This document shows positions 18,457-27,722 of a stretch of 64,000 bases of DNA, piece after piece. Every line of letters starts with the position of its first letter. Position 1 is the first letter of the stretch. Below the pieces are notes generated by a model that was given only the letters and a program-made list of their open reading frames with translations, made no database searches and was not told the origin of the DNA. Location of the stretch: NCBI RefSeq assembly GCF_030812215.1, contig NZ_JAUSSG010000001.1, positions 1,054,001 through 1,118,000 of the forward strand. The letters are read 5' to 3'. A program made the translations under genes and the position numbers. Source of the stretch: Variovorax boronicumulans. GTDB lineage: Bacteria > Pseudomonadota > Gammaproteobacteria > Burkholderiales > Burkholderiaceae_C.

Positions 18457-18705
18457 TCAAGGAGAAATCGGTAACCACCCTGAAGGCAGCCGGCTGGATG
18501 AAGCGGCCGGCGCGTGCGCCGAGGCTTCCGTGAGAGGACGGAGCCAATCGTTGGCGGCCTCGTCGGGTGGCATGGCCCTCAGCCGCGCATCGCGTCGAAG
18601 CGTGCGCGCGATATCCTCAAGCTCCAAGGCATCGACCGAGTGCCAGCGCTGCCGCAACCGATGCGCGCAAGCGGCGATCCAAAGGGTGGCCGGGATGTTT
18701 TCCAT
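18457..18705 (-). CDS. Small protein of unknown function, probably SOS-regulated
   Basis: An 82-residue ORF beginning MENIPATLWIAACAHRLRQRW, with a basic, Arg-rich middle (DIARTLRRDARLRAM), a WLRPLTEA segment and an Ala/Ser-rich tail. It has no signal peptide, membrane segment or recognised motif. It is judged real because a strong terminator follows it (18363-18390), a perfect LexA box lies 12 bases before its start, and it diverges from another small gene. A possible promoter (TTGATG, 18-base spacer, TATACA inside the LexA box) would place the transcript start a few bases from the ATG. No Shine-Dalgarno sequence is visible, which fits a nearly leaderless message. I do not recognise its family. 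Confidence 0.6.
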   Translation of the reverse strand: MENIPATLWIAACAHRLRQRWHSVDALELEDIARTLRRDARLRAMPPDEAANDWLRPLTEASAHAPAASSSRLPSGWLPISP

Positions 18706-18717
18706 GAGAGGATTTTA

Positions 18718-18733
18718 CTGTATATTTGTACAG
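18718..18733. promoter_or_regulatory. LexA (SOS) box between two divergent small genes
   Basis: CTGTATATTTGTACAG matches the gammaproteobacterial and betaproteobacterial LexA operator CTGT-N8-ACAG exactly, with an extra A and T extending the dyad on the two sides. It is placed so that LexA would cover the -10 regions of both divergent promoters (TATATT on plus, TATACA on minus). Confidence 0.8.
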
Positions 18734-18758
18734 TCATTTCATCATCAAGGATGTCGCA

Positions 18759-19037
18759 ATGTCTACGACCGAAGATATGGCTCCCGCCCCCAATCACGCA
18801 TTGACCGAGGCCCTGGCCTGGATCTCGAAGTTCGCGCACGCCTGGAAGGCCATCGAGCCTGCTCCCAGGACCCTCAGCATCGATGGCTTCATCATCTGGG
18901 GACCGGTGCTCTACGAAAAGCACAAGGGCGAAGACCCGGTAATGCTCGCGCAGCAACTGTTCGGCAAGTCCGGTGCGTATTTCAGGTATCTCTATCCCGG
19001 ACTCAAGCCCGGCACGAGCTCGGACCTCGCGTCTTAG
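18759..19037 (+). CDS. Small protein of unknown function, probably SOS-regulated
   Basis: A 92-residue protein starting MSTTEDMAPAPNHALTEALA. An aromatic-rich core follows (WISKFAHAWKAIE, GFIIWGPVLYEKH, GAYFRYLYPGLKPG). No signal peptide or membrane helix is evident. ATG at 18759 is preferred over an in-frame ATG at 18726, because the latter lies inside the LexA box and the former has CAAGG at a suitable distance. It diverges from the 82-residue gene and shares the LexA box, so both should rise after DNA damage. It has no family that I recognise and its composition does not resemble SulA. Confidence 0.65.
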   Translation: MSTTEDMAPAPNHALTEALAWISKFAHAWKAIEPAPRTLSIDGFIIWGPVLYEKHKGEDPVMLAQQLFGKSGAYFRYLYPGLKPGTSSDLAS

Positions 19038-19046
19038 AATGCCCCG

Positions 19047-19259
19047 ATGAATTGGCGCACCACCCTGCTTCCGCTTGCCTTGATCACCACCGTCATCACC
19101 GGCTGTACGGCCCCGAACGAGATCGTGCCGTTCCGCGAAGGCGTTCTGCGTGCGCCGAGCTACACGCTGGCCGCGGACTATTGCAGTGCGAAGAGCTTGA
19201 CGCCGAAATGGATCGGCAAGGCACCGGCAGAGTCCGGCGTGCTGTTCCAGTGCTACTGA
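19047..19259 (+). CDS. Small putative lipoprotein
   Basis: A 70-residue ORF with a short signal peptide and a lipobox (VITGC, Cys near residue 20). About 50 residues of mature protein follow with two further cysteines (DYCSAKSL, and the C-terminal FQCY). It follows the SOS-linked small gene after 9 bases and may be co-transcribed with it, but no ribosome site is obvious. Its function is unknown. Confidence 0.6.
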   Translation: MNWRTTLLPLALITTVITGCTAPNEIVPFREGVLRAPSYTLAADYCSAKSLTPKWIGKAPAESGVLFQCY

Positions 19260-19350
19260 CCTCCCAGGTCAAGCTACACCCAGTCCGCACTCCGCGGGGA
19301 TCGAGTCAAGTGGCAGAGCCGCATTGACTTGAGAGACTAGAGGCTGAAGC

Positions 19351-19388
19351 AAAAACGGCAGCCGTTGATGACAACGACTGCCGTTTTG
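19351..19388 (-). terminator. Intrinsic terminator of ssrA
   Basis: A long stem (AAACGGCAG...CTGCCGTTT with one mismatch, extended through CGTTG/CAACG) followed on the minus strand by a T-run. It starts six bases beyond the encoded CCA end of the tmRNA. Confidence 0.85.
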
Positions 19389-19393
19389 TTGAG

Positions 19394-19780
19394 TGGTGGA
19401 GCTGGGGGGATTTGAACCCCCGTCCGCAAGCCTTCATCGCGCAGTTCTACATGTTTAGTGATCTGATTTGAGTCTCGCTTCCGGAGTCGCGCAGTCACAC
19501 GCTAAACCGGACGCCAGCACCCTATTTTCTCGCCCCGACCCAAGGTACCCGGATCGGAGCCAGCCCATGTAATTATCTTTGCAGCCGGGAGGATTCAGAT
19601 TGCTCTGTCACCCCCTTGCCCAGCCCATCGGCCTGCTGTTGCAAAGCTCACTGGCAATTAAGCAGCGAGTGCGAAACGTTCGTCGTTTGCAGTTAGTTTG
19701 TTTGAATCTGTTTTACGAGCGCATTCAGCTCGACATGCCCCGCTGCGACTCCGAACCCACGTCGAAACCAGTGCAGCCCC
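19394..19780 (-). ncRNA. ssrA: Transfer-messenger RNA (tmRNA)
   Basis: 387 bases on the minus strand. The 5' end GGGGCTG pairs with CAGCTCC at the 3' end to form the tRNA-like acceptor stem, and the terminal CCA is encoded (19396-19394). The 3' arm has the T-loop GGTTCAAATCC. The resume codon and tag ORF lie at 19690-19658 and encode ANDERFALAA followed by TAA, the tag typical of Burkholderiales. The RNA rescues stalled ribosomes with SmpB and marks proteins for proteolysis. A -10 like TAAAAT lies at 19795-19790, inside the last codons of gph, so the promoter is embedded in that gene. Confidence 0.97.
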
Positions 19781-19792
19781 AAGCGCTCTATT

Positions 19793-20461
19793 TTAGGCAC
19801 TATTGAGCAAATGCAAGAGCTCCATCGGCGAAGAGATTGAGGCATCAGCCTCCCAGAGCGTGGCATCGGCCTGCGAACCCATGTAGCCATAGGTGGCAGC
19901 CACGGTCCGCATGCCGGCCGCACGGCCCGCAATAATGTCGCGTTCGTCGTCGCCCACGTAGATGCACGCCTCGGAGGGGACGCCCAATCGACGCGCCGCT
20001 TCATACAGCGGTTCAGGGTGCGGCTTGGCATAGGGCGTGGTGTCGCCACTCACGATCGCGCCGGCGCTGGCGAAAAGCGGCATTGCACGAGTCAAGGGAT
20101 CTGTGAATCGCATCGACTTATTGGTGACCACCCCCCAGAGCAGACCACGCGCCTGGATGGCATCGATCAGCACCTGGACACCCTCGAACACCCGCGTATT
20201 GAGCAACATGCGACGCTCATAGGCGACAAAAAATTCTTCTCGCAACGCGAGGAATTCGGGGGAATCGGGCGTGATGCCGAACGCCACACCGAGCATGCCG
20301 CGTGCACCCGAACCCGCATGCGGGCGATAGCGTTCGAGAGGATAAGACTCAAGGCCCCGATCCGTTCGCATCTTGTCGGCAGCAGCACCCAGGTCAGGCG
20401 CGCTATCGATCAACGTGCCGTCGAGGTCGAACAGCACGGCTTGCGTGAACACCTCTGTCAT
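19793..20461 (-). CDS. gph: Phosphoglycolate phosphatase, HAD superfamily
   Basis: A 222-residue cytoplasmic HAD hydrolase. Motif I is [12 protein letters not shown] (nucleophile Asp in DxD), motif II the Ser/Thr in VVTNKS, motif III the Lys in AKPHPEP and motif IV GDDERD. It is the size of Gph, which removes phosphoglycolate formed during DNA repair. Other HAD phosphatases look alike, but the gene pair ubiG-gph is a conserved betaproteobacterial arrangement. Its start overlaps the ubiG stop by four bases (ATGA). The tmRNA promoter lies in its last codons. Confidence 0.9.
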   Translation of the reverse strand: MTEVFTQAVLFDLDGTLIDSAPDLGAAADKMRTDRGLESYPLERYRPHAGSGARGMLGVAFGITPDSPEFLALREEFFVAYERRMLLNTRVFEGVQVLIDAIQARGLLWGVVTNKSMRFTDPLTRAMPLFASAGAIVSGDTTPYAKPHPEPLYEAARRLGVPSEACIYVGDDERDIIAGRAAGMRTVAATYGYMGSQADATLWEADASISSPMELLHLLNSA

Positions 20462-21186
20462 TTCTGCGAACCCAACAGCGGAGGCTTCTGCGTAGCAAAC
20501 ATGTAGTTGACGCTGGTATCAGCGCTGAGCCAGTACCGGCGGGTCAGCGGGTTGTGCTCCATCCCGAGGGTGTGCCGCAGATCGAGGCCCGCCGCACGAC
20601 AATAGGCCGCAAGCTCGCTGGGGCGAATCAGCTTCGCATATTCGTGGGTGCCGCGCGGCAGCATGCCAAGGATGTATTCAGCGCCCACGATCGCAAACGC
20701 GAAGGACTTCAGGTTGCGATTGATGGTCGAGAAGAACACCCACCCACCAGGCTTGACGAGCGTGGCACAGGCCTGAATCACCGAGGCCGGCTTTGGCACG
20801 TGCTCCAGCATTTCCATGCAGGTGACGACATCGAAGCTGCCAGGCTGTTCCGCGGCGAGTGCTTCGGCGCTGACCTCCCGGTACTTGACGCCGCGCGTAC
20901 CGGCTTCGAGCGCATGCAGCTGGGCGACCTTGAGCGCCTTGCCCGCCAGATCGATGCCCAGCACGTCGGCTCCTTTTCGGGCCATCGAATCGGCCAGGAT
21001 TCCGCCACCGCAACCGATATCGACCACACGGCGCTGCGAAATTGGTGCAATACCGTCAATCCATTCCAGGCGCAATGGATTGATTTCATGCAGCGGGCGG
21101 AATTCGCTCTCCAAATCCCACCATCGATGCGCAAGTTCTGAAAACTTGGCGAGTTCTGCCGGATCGGCATTCACGTTTTCTGTCAT
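20458..21186 (-). CDS. ubiG: Ubiquinone biosynthesis O-methyltransferase UbiG
   Basis: A 242-residue SAM-dependent methyltransferase carrying out both O-methylations in ubiquinone synthesis. It begins [19 protein letters not shown], the typical UbiG N-terminus. Motif I is [16 protein letters not shown], followed by an acidic residue (GIDLAGKAL) and a post-I region with [16 protein letters not shown], which is diagnostic of UbiG. ATG at 21186 is chosen, because the upstream extension to 21249 is not conserved-looking. It is coupled to gph through a four-base overlap. A terminator for the neighbouring OmpA gene lies about 80 bases upstream. Confidence 0.95.
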   Translation of the reverse strand: MTENVNADPAELAKFSELAHRWWDLESEFRPLHEINPLRLEWIDGIAPISQRRVVDIGCGGGILADSMARKGADVLGIDLAGKALKVAQLHALEAGTRGVKYREVSAEALAAEQPGSFDVVTCMEMLEHVPKPASVIQACATLVKPGGWVFFSTINRNLKSFAFAIVGAEYILGMLPRGTHEYAKLIRPSELAAYCRAAGLDLRHTLGMEHNPLTRRYWLSADTSVNYMFATQKPPLLGSQK

Positions 21187-21264
21187 ATGGCAATTATGAA
21201 GCGGGCAATGGCCGACATGCACCGGGCGATCTTGTCGAATGTTTGCCAACGAATTCGACAGGCA

Positions 21265-21292
21265 TAAAAAAACCCCGCCGAGGCGGGGTTTT
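21265..21292 (-). terminator. Intrinsic terminator of the OmpA-family gene
   Basis: AACCCCGCC/GGCGGGGTT stem with a short GAG-type loop and a run of seven Ts on the minus strand, 22 bases past the stop of the OmpA-family gene. Confidence 0.9.
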
Positions 21293-21314
21293 CATCATCG
21301 ATGGAATCGATTGA

Positions 21315-21965
21315 TTAGTTGGCGCGGGTGCCGACCACTTCGATTTCCACGCGACGGTTCTTGGCGCGGCCTTCCTTGGTGCGATTGTCAGCCACTGGCT
21401 GCTTCTCGCCCTTGCCTTCGGTGTAGACGCGGTTGCGTTCGATGCCCTTCGAGACCAGGAAGGCCTTGACGGCTTCGGCGCGACGCACCGACAGACGCTG
21501 GTTGTAAGCGTCCGTACCGATCGAATCGGTGTGACCCACAGCAATGATCACTTCGAGGTTGACGCCACGGATCTTCTCGACCAGGTCGGTCAGCTTGGCG
21601 CGACCTTCAGGCTTCAGAACCGACTTGTCGAAGTCGAAGAATGCGTCGGCAGCGAAGGTCACCTTCGAAGCGGCGACAGCCGGCGGCTGGCCAGGAGCCG
21701 GAGGCGTCACGCCGGGAGGCGTGGGAGCGGCAACCGCGGGAACCAGAGCGCCATCGCAACCGGCGGCGGCGGTAGCCGGCGTCCAGTTGGCATCACGCCA
21801 GCACAGTTCGTTCGTGCCGTTCTTCCAGACCAGTTCGCCGGTGCCGTTTTGCCAGTTGTCGATCGTAGGACCGCCGTTCGCAGCGGTGACACGGGTCTGC
21901 GCGCCGGCGGCAGTGGCGAGCGCAGCGACTGCAAACATCATCGCCACTTTATTCAGTTTCTTCAT
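21315..21965 (-). CDS. OmpA-family outer membrane protein
   Basis: A 216-residue envelope protein. The signal peptide (MKKLNKVAMMFAVAALATAAGAQ) precedes a short N-terminal domain with the repeated pattern NGTGELVWKNGTNELCWRD, typical of small betaproteobacterial OmpA-like proteins rather than a full eight-strand barrel. A Pro/Ala hinge (AAPTPPGVTPPAPGQPP) leads to the C-terminal OmpA domain (about 100-212), with FDFDKSVLKPEGRAKL, GHTDSIGTDAYNQRLS and NRRVEIE, which binds peptidoglycan. It anchors the outer membrane to the cell wall. It has a strong terminator and is likely monocistronic and highly expressed. Confidence 0.9.
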   Translation of the reverse strand: MKKLNKVAMMFAVAALATAAGAQTRVTAANGGPTIDNWQNGTGELVWKNGTNELCWRDANWTPATAAAGCDGALVPAVAAPTPPGVTPPAPGQPPAVAASKVTFAADAFFDFDKSVLKPEGRAKLTDLVEKIRGVNLEVIIAVGHTDSIGTDAYNQRLSVRRAEAVKAFLVSKGIERNRVYTEGKGEKQPVADNRTKEGRAKNRRVEIEVVGTRAN

Positions 21966-22190
21966 GGTTCTCCTCTTGGGGAAAAAGCCGCAGCCGCGCT
22001 GCGAATCAAGGACGCTTTAAGTGACCACCACCCAAAACGTTGAGACGATTGTGCCATAGGGTCTTTGGCAAACAGGCCGCCGGACGCCCCCGAAGCGTAG
22101 GACGGAGGCGGAATAGCCAGCTTGTGTTGCGGCGGAGCGACACCCCTCACAGCGTAAAATTTCGCCTTCCTGCCGCCAGCCTCTCGCTCA

Positions 22191-24836
22191 ATGACATCCT
22201 TCGCCAAAGAAACCCTGCCCATCAGTCTCGAAGAGGAAATGCGCAGCAGCTATCTCGATTACGCAATGAGCGTGATCGTGGGCCGGGCGCTCCCCGATGC
22301 ACGCGACGGCCTCAAGCCCGTGCACCGGCGCGTGCTCTACGCCATGCACGAGCTCAACAACGACTGGAACCGGCCGTACAAGAAGTCGGCCCGTATCGTC
22401 GGTGACGTGATCGGTAAATACCACCCGCACGGCGACCAATCGGTCTACGACACCATCGTGCGATTGGCGCAGGACTTCTCCATGCGCCACATGCTGGTCG
22501 ATGGCCAAGGCAACTTCGGGTCGGTCGATGGAGACAACGCAGCCGCAATGCGTTATACGGAAATCCGGCTGGCCAAAATTGCGCATGAAATGCTGGCCGA
22601 TATCGACAAGGAAACTGTCGACTTTCAGGACAATTACGACGGCTCCGAAAAAGAACCGAAAGTTTTGCCGAGCCAGTTGCCGAATTTGCTGGTCAATGGC
22701 TCCGGCGGTATTGCGGTCGGCATGGCCACCAATATTCCGCCGCACAACCTGAATGAAGTGGTGGACGCCTGCCTCCACCTGCTTCGCAACCCGCAAGCGA
22801 CCATCGACGAGCTGATGGAGATCGTGCCAGCGCCCGACTTCCCCACCGCCGGCATCATCTACGGCATCAATGGCGTGAAAGACGGCTACCGCACCGGCCG
22901 CGGCAAGGTCGTGATGCGCGCCAAGTGCCACTTCGAGGACATCGACCGCGGCCAGCGCCAGGCGATCATCGTCGACGAGCTGCCCTACCAGGTCAACAAG
23001 AAGACGCTGCAGGAGCGCATGGCCGAACTGGTGCACGAGAAGAAGATCGAAGGCATCAGCCACATCCAGGACGAGTCCGACAAGTCGGGCATGCGCCTGG
23101 TGATCGAGCTCAAGCGCGGCGAAGTGCCTGAGGTGGTGCTCAACAACCTCTACAAGCAGACGCAGCTGCAGGACACCTTCGGCATCAACATGGTGGCGCT
23201 GGTCGACGGCCAGCCCAAGCTGTGCAACCTGAAGGACCTGATCGAGGTCTTCCTGCAGCACCGCCGTGAAGTCGTCACGCGCCGCACCGTCTTCACGCTG
23301 CGCAAGGCCCGCGAACGCGGCCACGTGCTCGAAGGCCTGGCGGTGGCGCTCGCCAACATCGACGAGTTCATCCGCATCATCCGCGAATCGCCCACGCCGC
23401 CGGTCGCCAAGGCCGAGCTGATGACCCGCAGCTGGGACAGCAAGCTGGTGCGCGAGATGCTCACGCGTTCGCGCGCCGATGGCGGCGTAATCAACGCCGA
23501 CGACTACCGCCCCGAAGGCCTGGAGCGCGAATTCGGCATGGGCGGCGACGGTCTCTATCGCCTGTCGGACACGCAGGCGCAAGAAATCCTGCAGATGCGT
23601 CTGCAGCGCCTGACAGGCCTCGAGCAGGACAAGATCGTTGCCGAGTACAAGGACGTGATGGCAGAGATCGACGACCTGCTCGACATCCTGGCCAAGCCCG
23701 AACGCGTGTCGGTCATCATCGGCGACGAACTCGGCACCATCAAGCAGGAGTTCGGCCAGAGCAAGGTCGGCGCACGCCGCAGCCTGGTCGAGCACAGCGC
23801 GTTCGACCTCTCGACCGAAGACCTGATCACCCCGACCGACATGGTGGTCACGCTCTCGCACAGCGGCTACATCAAAAGCCAGCCGCTGGGCGAATACCGC
23901 GCGCAGAAGCGCGGCGGCCGCGGCAAGCAGGCCACCGCCACGAAGGAAGACGACTGGATCGACCAGCTCTTCATTGCCAACACGCACGACTACATCCTGT
24001 GCTTCTCCAACCGCGGCCGGCTCTACTGGCTCAAGGTGTGGGAAGTGCCGGCGGGTTCGCGCGGCTCGCGTGGCCGGCCGATCGTCAACATGTTCCCGCT
24101 GCAAGAGGGCGAGAAGATCAACGTCGCACTTGCCCTGACAGGCGAGAAGCGCAATTTTCCGGCCGACCAGTACGTGTTCATGGCGACCTCGATGGGCACC
24201 GTCAAGAAGACCGCGCTCGACGAATTCAACAACCCGCGCAAGGGCGGCATCATTGCCGTGAACCTCGACGAGGGCGACTACCTGATCGGCGCCGCGCTCA
24301 CCGACGGCAAGCACGACGTGATGCTCTTCAGCGACGGCGGCAAGGCCGTACGCTTCGACGAGGAAGACGTCCGCCCGCTGGGCCGCAATGCGCGCGGTGT
24401 GCGCGGCATGTCGCTCGACCCTGGCCAGGGTGTGATCGCCATGCTGGTGGCCGAGGATGAGCAGCAGAGCGTGCTCACCGCCACGGAAAATGGTTACGGA
24501 AAGCGAACAAGCATTACGGAATACACGCGCCATGGCCGCGGAACCAAAGGCATGATCGCGATTCAACAGAGTGAGCGCAACGGCAAGGTCGTTGCCGCCA
24601 CCCTCGTGCATGCGGACGATGAGATCATGCTCATCACCGACAAGGGCGTGCTTGTGCGCACCCGGGTTGCCGAAATTCGTGAACTGGGTCGCGCGACGCA
24701 AGGCGTCACGCTGATCGGGCTTGACGAAGGCGCCAAACTCAGCGGGCTACAACGTATCGTCGAGAACGACGCGAACGGCGAAAGCGAGCCGGACGCAGAC
24801 GATACTTCCACATCTTCAACGGAGAATCCTCAGTGA
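22191..24836 (+). CDS. gyrA: DNA gyrase subunit A
   Basis: An 881-residue subunit of the type II topoisomerase that introduces negative supercoils; it acts with GyrB, which is not in the window. The catalytic Tyr122 is in [10 protein letters not shown]. The quinolone-binding segment reads HGDQSVYD, so residue 83 is Gln rather than Ser and residue 84 is Ser rather than Ala, while Asp87 is kept (E. coli numbering is identical here). The C-terminal DNA-wrapping domain has the GyrA box QKRGGRG and six-bladed repeats, ending in an acidic tail ([18 protein letters not shown]). It diverges from the OmpA gene across 225 bases. The stop overlaps the next start (GTGA). Confidence 0.97.
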   Translation: MTSFAKETLPISLEEEMRSSYLDYAMSVIVGRALPDARDGLKPVHRRVLYAMHELNNDWNRPYKKSARIVGDVIGKYHPHGDQSVYDTIVRLAQDFSMRHMLVDGQGNFGSVDGDNAAAMRYTEIRLAKIAHEMLADIDKETVDFQDNYDGSEKEPKVLPSQLPNLLVNGSGGIAVGMATNIPPHNLNEVVDACLHLLRNPQATIDELMEIVPAPDFPTAGIIYGINGVKDGYRTGRGKVVMRAKCHFEDIDRGQRQAIIVDELPYQVNKKTLQERMAELVHEKKIEGISHIQDESDKSGMRLVIELKRGEVPEVVLNNLYKQTQLQDTFGINMVALVDGQPKLCNLKDLIEVFLQHRREVVTRRTVFTLRKARERGHVLEGLAVALANIDEFIRIIRESPTPPVAKAELMTRSWDSKLVREMLTRSRADGGVINADDYRPEGLEREFGMGGDGLYRLSDTQAQEILQMRLQRLTGLEQDKIVAEYKDVMAEIDDLLDILAKPERVSVIIGDELGTIKQEFGQSKVGARRSLVEHSAFDLSTEDLITPTDMVVTLSHSGYIKSQPLGEYRAQKRGGRGKQATATKEDDWIDQLFIANTHDYILCFSNRGRLYWLKVWEVPAGSRGSRGRPIVNMFPLQEGEKINVALALTGEKRNFPADQYVFMATSMGTVKKTALDEFNNPRKGGIIAVNLDEGDYLIGAALTDGKHDVMLFSDGGKAVRFDEEDVRPLGRNARGVRGMSLDPGQGVIAMLVAEDEQQSVLTATENGYGKRTSITEYTRHGRGTKGMIAIQQSERNGKVVAATLVHADDEIMLITDKGVLVRTRVAEIRELGRATQGVTLIGLDEGAKLSGLQRIVENDANGESEPDADDTSTSSTENPQ

Positions 24837-25423
24837 AAAAAATCAAACTCGCACTTCTGACGGTAGCTTTGGCCAGCAGTTCGATGGCCGCCATGGCCCA
24901 GGACAAGGCCACGCTGATCAAGCAGTTCATCGACATCCAGCGCCCCGGCATCGAGTCGCTGGCGCGCGGCCTGGTCGAGCAGTCGAGCGCCCCGATCGCG
25001 CAAGCCGGTTCGCAGTACCTGCAGACGCAAGTGCCCGAAGCCAAGCGCGAATCGGCCGCCAAGGCCGCCGACGCCGAGCTGAAGAAGTACTTCGACGACG
25101 CCTATCCCATCGTGCGCGACAAGGCCGTGCAACTGGCACCGGGCGCCCTGACCCCGCTGCTCGAGCAGAACTTCAGCGAAGACGAGCTCAAGCAACTGTT
25201 GGCCTGGATCAACTCGCCGCTCAGCAAGAAGTACCAGGAACTGAATCCGAAGATGCAGACCGCATTGACGGAAAAGCTGGTGGCCGAGACCCGCGGCAGC
25301 ATCGAACCCAAGATGCGCGCGCTCGACACCAACGTCGCCAAGGCTCTCGGCGCCCCGACCGATGCCCCGGCCCAAGGTTCCGCACCCGCCAAGGCCCCAG
25401 CCAAGGCACCCGCCAAGAAGTAA
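24833..25423 (+). CDS. Secreted DUF2059 domain protein
   Basis: A 196-residue protein with a signal peptide ([23 protein letters not shown]) and a helical DUF2059 domain (about 60-160), marked by [24 protein letters not shown]. The tail is made of repeated AKAPAK units. The domain is widespread in Gram-negatives and its function is unknown. The start is a GTG overlapping the gyrA stop by four bases with GGAGA at a good distance, so its translation is tied to gyrA, an unusual pairing for an exported protein. serC begins 7 bases after its stop. Confidence 0.85.
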   Translation: MKKIKLALLTVALASSSMAAMAQDKATLIKQFIDIQRPGIESLARGLVEQSSAPIAQAGSQYLQTQVPEAKRESAAKAADAELKKYFDDAYPIVRDKAVQLAPGALTPLLEQNFSEDELKQLLAWINSPLSKKYQELNPKMQTALTEKLVAETRGSIEPKMRALDTNVAKALGAPTDAPAQGSAPAKAPAKAPAKK

Positions 25424-25430
25424 AGACAAC

Positions 25431-26561
25431 GTGACCCAGCAGCAGACGCCGGCCGGCAAGCGCCCCTACAACTTCTCGGCCGGTCCGGCTGCCATGCCGG
25501 AGGCGGTGCTGCGGCGCGCCGCCGCCGAAATGCTCGACTGGAACGGCAGCGGCATGAGCGTGATGGAAATGAGCCATCGCGGCAAGGAATTCGGCGCGAT
25601 CTGCACACAGGCCGAAGCCGACATCCGTACGCTGCTGGCCGTTCCTTCCCACTTCCACATTCTGTTCATGCAGGGTGGCGGCCTCGGCGAAAACGCCATC
25701 GTGCCAATGAACCTGTCGCGCGGCAAAACCGCCGACTTCGTCATCACCGGCAGCTGGAGCATCAAGTCGCACAAGGAAGCGCAGCGCTATTGCACGGCGC
25801 ACGTGGCCGCGAGCAATGCCGACGACCAGCACACGAAGCTGCCCGATCCCTCGACCTGGCAACTCACCAAGGGCGCCTCTTACGTGCACCTGTGCACCAA
25901 CGAGACGATCAACGGCATCGAGTTCCAGCAGTTGCCCGACCTTGCCGCGCTCGGCAGCGATGCGCCGCTCGTCATCGATTTCTCGTCGCACGTGGCTTCG
26001 CGCAGCGTCGATTGGAGTCGTGTGGGCCTCGCCTTCGGCGGTGCGCAGAAGAACCTGGGCCCGGCGGGCCTCACGATCGTCGTCGTGCGCGACGACCTCC
26101 TGGGCCACGCGCTCGAGATCTGCCCAAGCGCGTTCAACTACAAGATCGTTGCCGACAACAACTCCATGTACAACACCCCGCCGACCTGGGGCATCTACAT
26201 GGCAGGGCTGACGTTCCAGTGGCTGCTGCTGCAGACCGAGGGCACTCTCACCGGCGTTGCCGCGATGGAGCAGCGCAACATCGAGAAGGCCAAGCTGCTG
26301 TACGACTTCATCGACGGTTCCGACTTCTACGCCAACCGCATCGATGCGAGTTGCCGCTCGCGCATGAACGTGCCGTTCTTCCTGGCCGACGAAAGCCGGA
26401 ATGAAGCCTTCCTGGCCGGCGCACGCGAAGCCGGACTGCTGCAGCTCAAGGGCCACAAGTCGGTCGGCGGCATGCGCGCCAGCATCTACAACGCCATGCC
26501 GCTGGCAGGGGTGCAGGCGCTCGTGGGCTACATGCGAGAATTCGAGCGATCGCATGCCTAG
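25431..26561 (+). CDS. serC: Phosphoserine aminotransferase
   Basis: A 376-residue PLP enzyme of class V aminotransferases, catalysing the second step of serine synthesis and a step in pyridoxal phosphate synthesis. It opens with [14 protein letters not shown], the family signature. It has [23 protein letters not shown] and the Schiff-base Lys in [12 protein letters not shown]. The start is GTG at 25431, directly before the conserved N-terminus; further upstream sequence belongs to the preceding gene. It heads the serC-pheA-tyrA-aroA/cmk cluster, a well-known arrangement in Proteobacteria. Confidence 0.95.
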   Translation: MTQQQTPAGKRPYNFSAGPAAMPEAVLRRAAAEMLDWNGSGMSVMEMSHRGKEFGAICTQAEADIRTLLAVPSHFHILFMQGGGLGENAIVPMNLSRGKTADFVITGSWSIKSHKEAQRYCTAHVAASNADDQHTKLPDPSTWQLTKGASYVHLCTNETINGIEFQQLPDLAALGSDAPLVIDFSSHVASRSVDWSRVGLAFGGAQKNLGPAGLTIVVVRDDLLGHALEICPSAFNYKIVADNNSMYNTPPTWGIYMAGLTFQWLLLQTEGTLTGVAAMEQRNIEKAKLLYDFIDGSDFYANRIDASCRSRMNVPFFLADESRNEAFLAGAREAGLLQLKGHKSVGGMRASIYNAMPLAGVQALVGYMREFERSHA

Positions 26562-26586
26562 GCGCATGCCCTAGCTGCTCGCACCG

Positions 26587-27708
26587 ATGACCGCCTCCGC
26601 ACCCACACCGCCCTCCTCCAACTACAACTCCGAAAGCCTTGCCGATCTGCGCGTGCAGATCGACTCGCTCGATCAACGCTTGCTGAGCCTGCTCAACGAG
26701 CGGGCCCATGTGGCCGAACTGGTCGGCGAGGTCAAGAAGCGCGAAGGCACGCCGTTCTTTCGCCCTGACCGCGTTGCCGCCGTCATCGACAAGATGCAGA
26801 AAAGCAATGGCGGTCCGCTCAAGGACCTCCATGTGGCCGCCATCTGGCGCGAAATCATGTCGGCGTGCCTCGCCCTCGAATCGCCGCAGCGCGTGGCCGT
26901 GCTGGGACCTGAAGGCACCTTCTGCGAACAGGCCGCCATCGAGTACTTCGGCGGCGCAGCCGACCTGATCTACTGCGCCAGCTTCGACGAGGTGTTCCAC
27001 GCCACCGCCGCGGGCAGCGCCCAGTACGGCGTGGTCGGCGTCGAGAACTCGACCGAAGGCGTGGTCACCCGTTCGCTCGACCTGTTCCTGCATTCGCCCA
27101 CCCATGTGGTCGGCGAAGTCAGCCTGCTGGTACGCCACCACCTGCTACGCAGCGAGAACTCGCTCGAAGGCATCGAGGCCGTGCTGGCCCATCCCCAGGC
27201 GCTCGCGCAATGCCAGACCTGGCTCTCCAAGCACCTGCCCAACGCCGAACGGCGCGCCGTGTCGAGCAATGCGGAAGGTGCCCGCCTCGCAGCCTCCAAT
27301 CCGGCCTGGGCCGGACTCGCCGGTGAACGTGCCGCCACGCGCTTCGGCCTGCACATCGTGGCGCATGCCATCCAGGACGATTCGTACAACCGCACCCGCT
27401 TCTCGGTGATCTGCCTGCCGCAGACGCTGGCCATGCCGCCGGCATCGGGCAAGGATTGCACGAGCCTGATCGTCTCGGTGCCGAACCAGCCCGGCGCGGT
27501 GCACGACCTGCTGGTGCCGCTGAAGGCCAACAACGTGTCCATGACCCGCTTCGAGTCGCGTCCCGCGCGCACCGGCCAGTGGGAGTACTACTTCTACATC
27601 GACCTGGACGGCCATCCCTCGCAGCCCAACGTGGCCGCGGCGCTGGCCGAGCTGCGCGGGCTCTGCGCGTTCTACAAGGTGCTTGGCGCCTACCCCGTCA
27701 AAGCCTGA
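26587..27708 (+). CDS. pheA: Bifunctional chorismate mutase/prephenate dehydratase (P-protein)
   Basis: A 373-residue enzyme of phenylalanine synthesis. Residues about 15-100 are an AroQ-type chorismate mutase (LRVQIDSLDQRLLSLLNERA). Residues 101-285 are the prephenate dehydratase domain with VLGPEGTFCEQAA, GVVGVENSTEGVV and the catalytic TRF motif (YNRTRFSVI). The C-terminal ACT domain (about 292-371) carries the phenylalanine-binding ESRP sequence (FESRPARTGQ), so feedback inhibition by phenylalanine is expected. It begins 25 bases after serC and is followed by tyrA after 14 bases. Confidence 0.96.
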   Translation: MTASAPTPPSSNYNSESLADLRVQIDSLDQRLLSLLNERAHVAELVGEVKKREGTPFFRPDRVAAVIDKMQKSNGGPLKDLHVAAIWREIMSACLALESPQRVAVLGPEGTFCEQAAIEYFGGAADLIYCASFDEVFHATAAGSAQYGVVGVENSTEGVVTRSLDLFLHSPTHVVGEVSLLVRHHLLRSENSLEGIEAVLAHPQALAQCQTWLSKHLPNAERRAVSSNAEGARLAASNPAWAGLAGERAATRFGLHIVAHAIQDDSYNRTRFSVICLPQTLAMPPASGKDCTSLIVSVPNQPGAVHDLLVPLKANNVSMTRFESRPARTGQWEYYFYIDLDGHPSQPNVAAALAELRGLCAFYKVLGAYPVKA

Positions 27709-27722
27709 GCCGGACAGACACG

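Noticed and set aside
18266..18547. 93-residue minus-strand ORF overlapping the small LexA-box gene
   Set aside because: It runs across the terminator at 18363-18390 and overlaps two better-supported genes in another frame.
19305..19335. TCAAGT/ACTTGA inverted repeat after the small lipoprotein gene as a terminator
   Set aside because: The arms are short, 15 bases apart, and lack a T-run.
19579..19806. 75-residue plus-strand ORF
   Set aside because: It lies inside the tmRNA gene on the opposite strand.
22188..24701. 837-residue minus-strand ORF opposite gyrA
   Set aside because: It is the reverse frame of gyrA, which has all catalytic motifs; the minus-strand product has no recognised domain.
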